Shown piece after piece: positions 5,687 to 7,068 of a DNA stretch of 7,068 nucleotides. The translations under genes were made by a program, and so were the position numbers. The first letter of the stretch is position 1. Each line of letters opens with the position of its first letter. Under the pieces are notes generated by a model. The model did no database searches. It was not told where the DNA came from and was given only the letters and a program-made list of their open reading frames with translations. Origin of the DNA: Lachnospiraceae bacterium (GTDB taxonomy: Bacteria > Bacillota > Clostridia > Lachnospirales > Lachnospiraceae); the NCBI GenBank assembly GCA_003447895.1, contig DLYC01000201.1, positions 1 through 7,068 on the forward strand, written 5' to 3'.

Positions 5687-6832
5687 TCATGCCTTCCAGT
5701 CCGCGAGAAGATCCTGGACTTCTTTTTCGGTCTCGAAGACTTCATCGATGGAAGGGTTATCAATAAACCGGCAGCTTTCCATACAGTACCGGATCATCTG
5801 TGTGATCTCGGGATAGCGGATCCTGCCGCGAAGGAATGCCTGGACAGCGAGTTCGTCGGCGGCATTGAAGACCGTCGGAAGATTTCCGCCCTTTCCTATC
5901 GCAGTATAGGCAAGCTTCAGCGCCGGGAATGTTTCCATGTCAGGCTCCTCAAAGGTCATCTGCCCCAGCTTGTAGAAGTCCATCTTCTCACCGCCCATCG
6001 GCCTGCGCTCCGGATAATACAGAGCGTACTGGATCGGCAGGCGCATGTCCGGAACACCAAGTTCCGCGATGATGGCGCCGTCTTCATATTCCACCATGGA
6101 GTGAATGACGCTCTGCGGATGAACGAGCACACGGATCTGTGAGGGGTCTACATCGAAAAGCCATTTGGCCTCGATCACCTCAAGTCCCTTGTTTACGAGG
6201 GTGGAAGAGTCAATGGTGATCTTTTGTCCCATTGCCCATGTGGGGTGGCGCAGGGCGTCCTGAGGTCCCACATTCTCCAGGTCCTTCGCTTTTTTGCCCC
6301 GGAAAGGCCCGCCGGATGCTGTGAGCCAGATCCTGGCGATCTTATTGCCGGTCTCACCGTTCAGGGACTGGAAGATCGCGCTGTGTTCGCTGTCCACCGG
6401 GAGGATCGGAACCCCTTTTCGGGCAGCCAGCGGCATGATGATATGGCCGGCCGTGACCAGCGTCTCTTTATTTGCCAGCGCGATCTTCTTTCCGGACTCG
6501 ATCGCGGCAACTGTGGGGCGCACGCCGACCATGCCCATGATAGCTGTGACAAAATATTCATAGCCCTCCATGGAGGCCACTTCCAGAATGCCGTCCATTC
6601 CCGAAAGGACCTTGACATCCAGGTCCTTAACGCGGATCTTCAGGTCTCTGGCGGCGTCTTCGTCATACATCACGGCCGTCTTCGGCCTGAACTCGCGGAT
6701 CTGCGATTCTATCAGATCCACGCTCTTTCTGGCACACAGAGCTGTGACTTCGATATCCTTCTGTTCTCTTGCTACGTCAAGGGTCTGCTTTCCGATGGAG
6801 CCGGTAGAACCCAGTATCGCTATTTTTTTCAT
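5687..6832 (-). CDS. ispC: 1-deoxy-D-xylulose-5-phosphate reductoisomerase
   Basis: IspC (DXR) rearranges and reduces DXP to 2-C-methyl-D-erythritol 4-phosphate with NADPH and a divalent metal. It is the second MEP-pathway step and the target of fosmidomycin. The product has 381 residues, within the normal range. The NADPH-binding G-S-T-G-S-I-G is at 8-14 and A-L-A-N-K-E-T-L at 118-125. Metal ligands D147 and E149 are in V-D-S-E-H-S-A-I-F-Q. T-A-S-G-G-P-F-R is at 171-178 and H-P-T-W-x-M-G at 196-202. The substrate/metal motif D-S-S-T-L-V-N-K-G-L-E has N214, K215 and E218, matching E. coli N227, K228 and E231. H-P-Q-S-V-I-H-S is at 238-245. The start ATG has a strong AGGAGG (6840-6845) 7 bases upstream. 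All key residues are intact. In many Bacillota ispC sits between cdsA and rseP. Here its downstream neighbour is the convergent dxs and about 236 bases upstream are non-coding, so it looks monocistronic. Confidence 0.98.
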   Translation of the reverse strand: MKKIAILGSTGSIGKQTLDVAREQKDIEVTALCARKSVDLIESQIREFRPKTAVMYDEDAARDLKIRVKDLDVKVLSGMDGILEVASMEGYEYFVTAIMGMVGVRPTVAAIESGKKIALANKETLVTAGHIIMPLAARKGVPILPVDSEHSAIFQSLNGETGNKIARIWLTASGGPFRGKKAKDLENVGPQDALRHPTWAMGQKITIDSSTLVNKGLEVIEAKWLFDVDPSQIRVLVHPQSVIHSMVEYEDGAIIAELGVPDMRLPIQYALYYPERRPMGGEKMDFYKLGQMTFEEPDMETFPALKLAYTAIGKGGNLPTVFNAADELAVQAFLRGRIRYPEITQMIRYCMESCRFIDNPSIDEVFETEKEVQDLLADWKA

Positions 6833-6879
6833 ATTGCCACCTCCTGAGAAGCCTGATTTTATTTTCGCTGTTACTTAGA

Positions 6880-6888
6880 ATAATAGCA
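6880..6888 (-). promoter_or_regulatory. Extended -10 promoter for ispC
   Basis: On the minus strand, 6888 to 6880 reads TGC-TATTAT: a 5/6 -10 hexamer with the TGn extension. No convincing -35 hexamer lies 16-18 bp upstream. The start would be near 6873, leaving a leader of about 40 nt that contains the strong ribosome binding site. The layout is the same as at the murT promoter. Confidence 0.5.
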
Positions 6889-6996
6889 CACATACGGAGG
6901 CTGGGGTTAAAGAATTCCGCCGGAGTATGCGGCACTTTCTCAGCGGCTGCCGGACCGTGACAGGCGGGTCTTGATTAGAAAATCGTCCGAACGTAA
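6889..6996. other. Non-coding spacer upstream of ispC
   Basis: I find no credible gene, since no frame combines a start with a ribosome binding site and a recognisable product. There is no clear promoter. Only short GC-rich self-complementary bits are seen, such as CCGC/GCGG around 6918-6933. It separates the ispC promoter from the palindrome at the right edge. Confidence 0.4.
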
Positions 6997-7068
6997 AGAA
7001 GGTGCCAGGCACCATTAAATTTCTATAAACTTCAGTTTATAAAAATTTAATGGTGCCTGGCACCTTCT
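6997..7068. repeat. 72-nt nested palindrome, REP/MITE-like, reaching the window edge
   Basis: Bases 6997-7022 are the exact reverse complement of 7043-7068, giving 26 bp of perfect pairing. After one mismatch (C7023/A7042), TATAAAC (7024-7030) pairs with GTTTATA (7035-7041) around a TTCA loop, for 33 pairs in total. Within each arm lies a 13-mer that is itself palindromic: GGTGCCAGGCACC (7001-7013) and GGTGCCTGGCACC (7052-7064). Such nested GGTGCC/GGCACC palindromes resemble the REP-type repeats or hairpin ends handled by IS200-like Y1 (RAYT) transposases. That link is from memory and not shown by this window. No transposase gene is visible. The element may continue past 7068, so its true right end is unknown. 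A strong bidirectional terminator is the simpler alternative, but the tails are not T-rich. Confidence 0.75.

Noticed and set aside
6224..6847. Long open frame on the + strand opposite ispC
   Set aside because: It is fully antisense to a clear ispC reading frame, has no recognisable domain, and its composition reflects the complement of ispC codons.

Overview
The window looks like a chromosomal segment from a Gram-positive bacterium of the Bacillota, most likely class Clostridia. The reasons are strong AGGAGG-type ribosome binding sites, a MurT-type lipid II amidation ligase, the MEP isoprenoid pathway, glycogen synthesis, and moderately GC-rich coding DNA between AT-rich promoters. No 16S or other phylogenetic marker is present, so the placement is an inference.

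Layout, left to right. (1) 1-171: the last 56 codons of a glycogen synthase gene (glgA, + strand), followed by two successive terminator-like hairpins. (2) 310-1899: a polytopic membrane protein of the GtrII-type glucosyltransferase family (+). (3) A bidirectional terminator at 1915-1946 separates it from the convergent murT (1963-3342, -), which encodes the Mur-ligase-like subunit of lipid II isoglutaminyl synthase. Its usual partner gene gatD is not adjacent. (4) A 380-bp divergent intergenic region (3343-3722) holds an extended -10 promoter for murT, a structured murT leader, and a sigma70-type promoter for dxs whose -35 box lies inside an 8+8 inverted repeat. (5) 3723-5579: dxs (+). (6) A long hairpin at 5601-5650 lies between dxs and the convergent ispC (5687-6832, -). 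(7) 6833-7068: the ispC upstream region, ending in a near-perfect 72-nt nested palindrome that reaches the last base of the window.

How the genes work together. dxs and ispC encode the first two steps of the MEP pathway, from pyruvate and glyceraldehyde-3-phosphate to DXP and then to MEP. They are transcribed toward each other and are not in one operon. The pathway supplies isoprenoids, including undecaprenyl phosphate, the carrier for lipid II (the MurT/GatD substrate). Many GtrII-type enzymes are also thought to use undecaprenyl-phosphate-linked glucose. The segment therefore leans toward envelope precursors, although each gene appears to have its own transcription unit.

I see no phage, CRISPR, toxin-antitoxin, tRNA or rRNA genes and no defence system. 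The protein-coding content is mostly housekeeping. The items most worth a second look are the nested palindrome at the right edge, the murT gene without gatD beside it, and the inverted repeat over the dxs -35 box.
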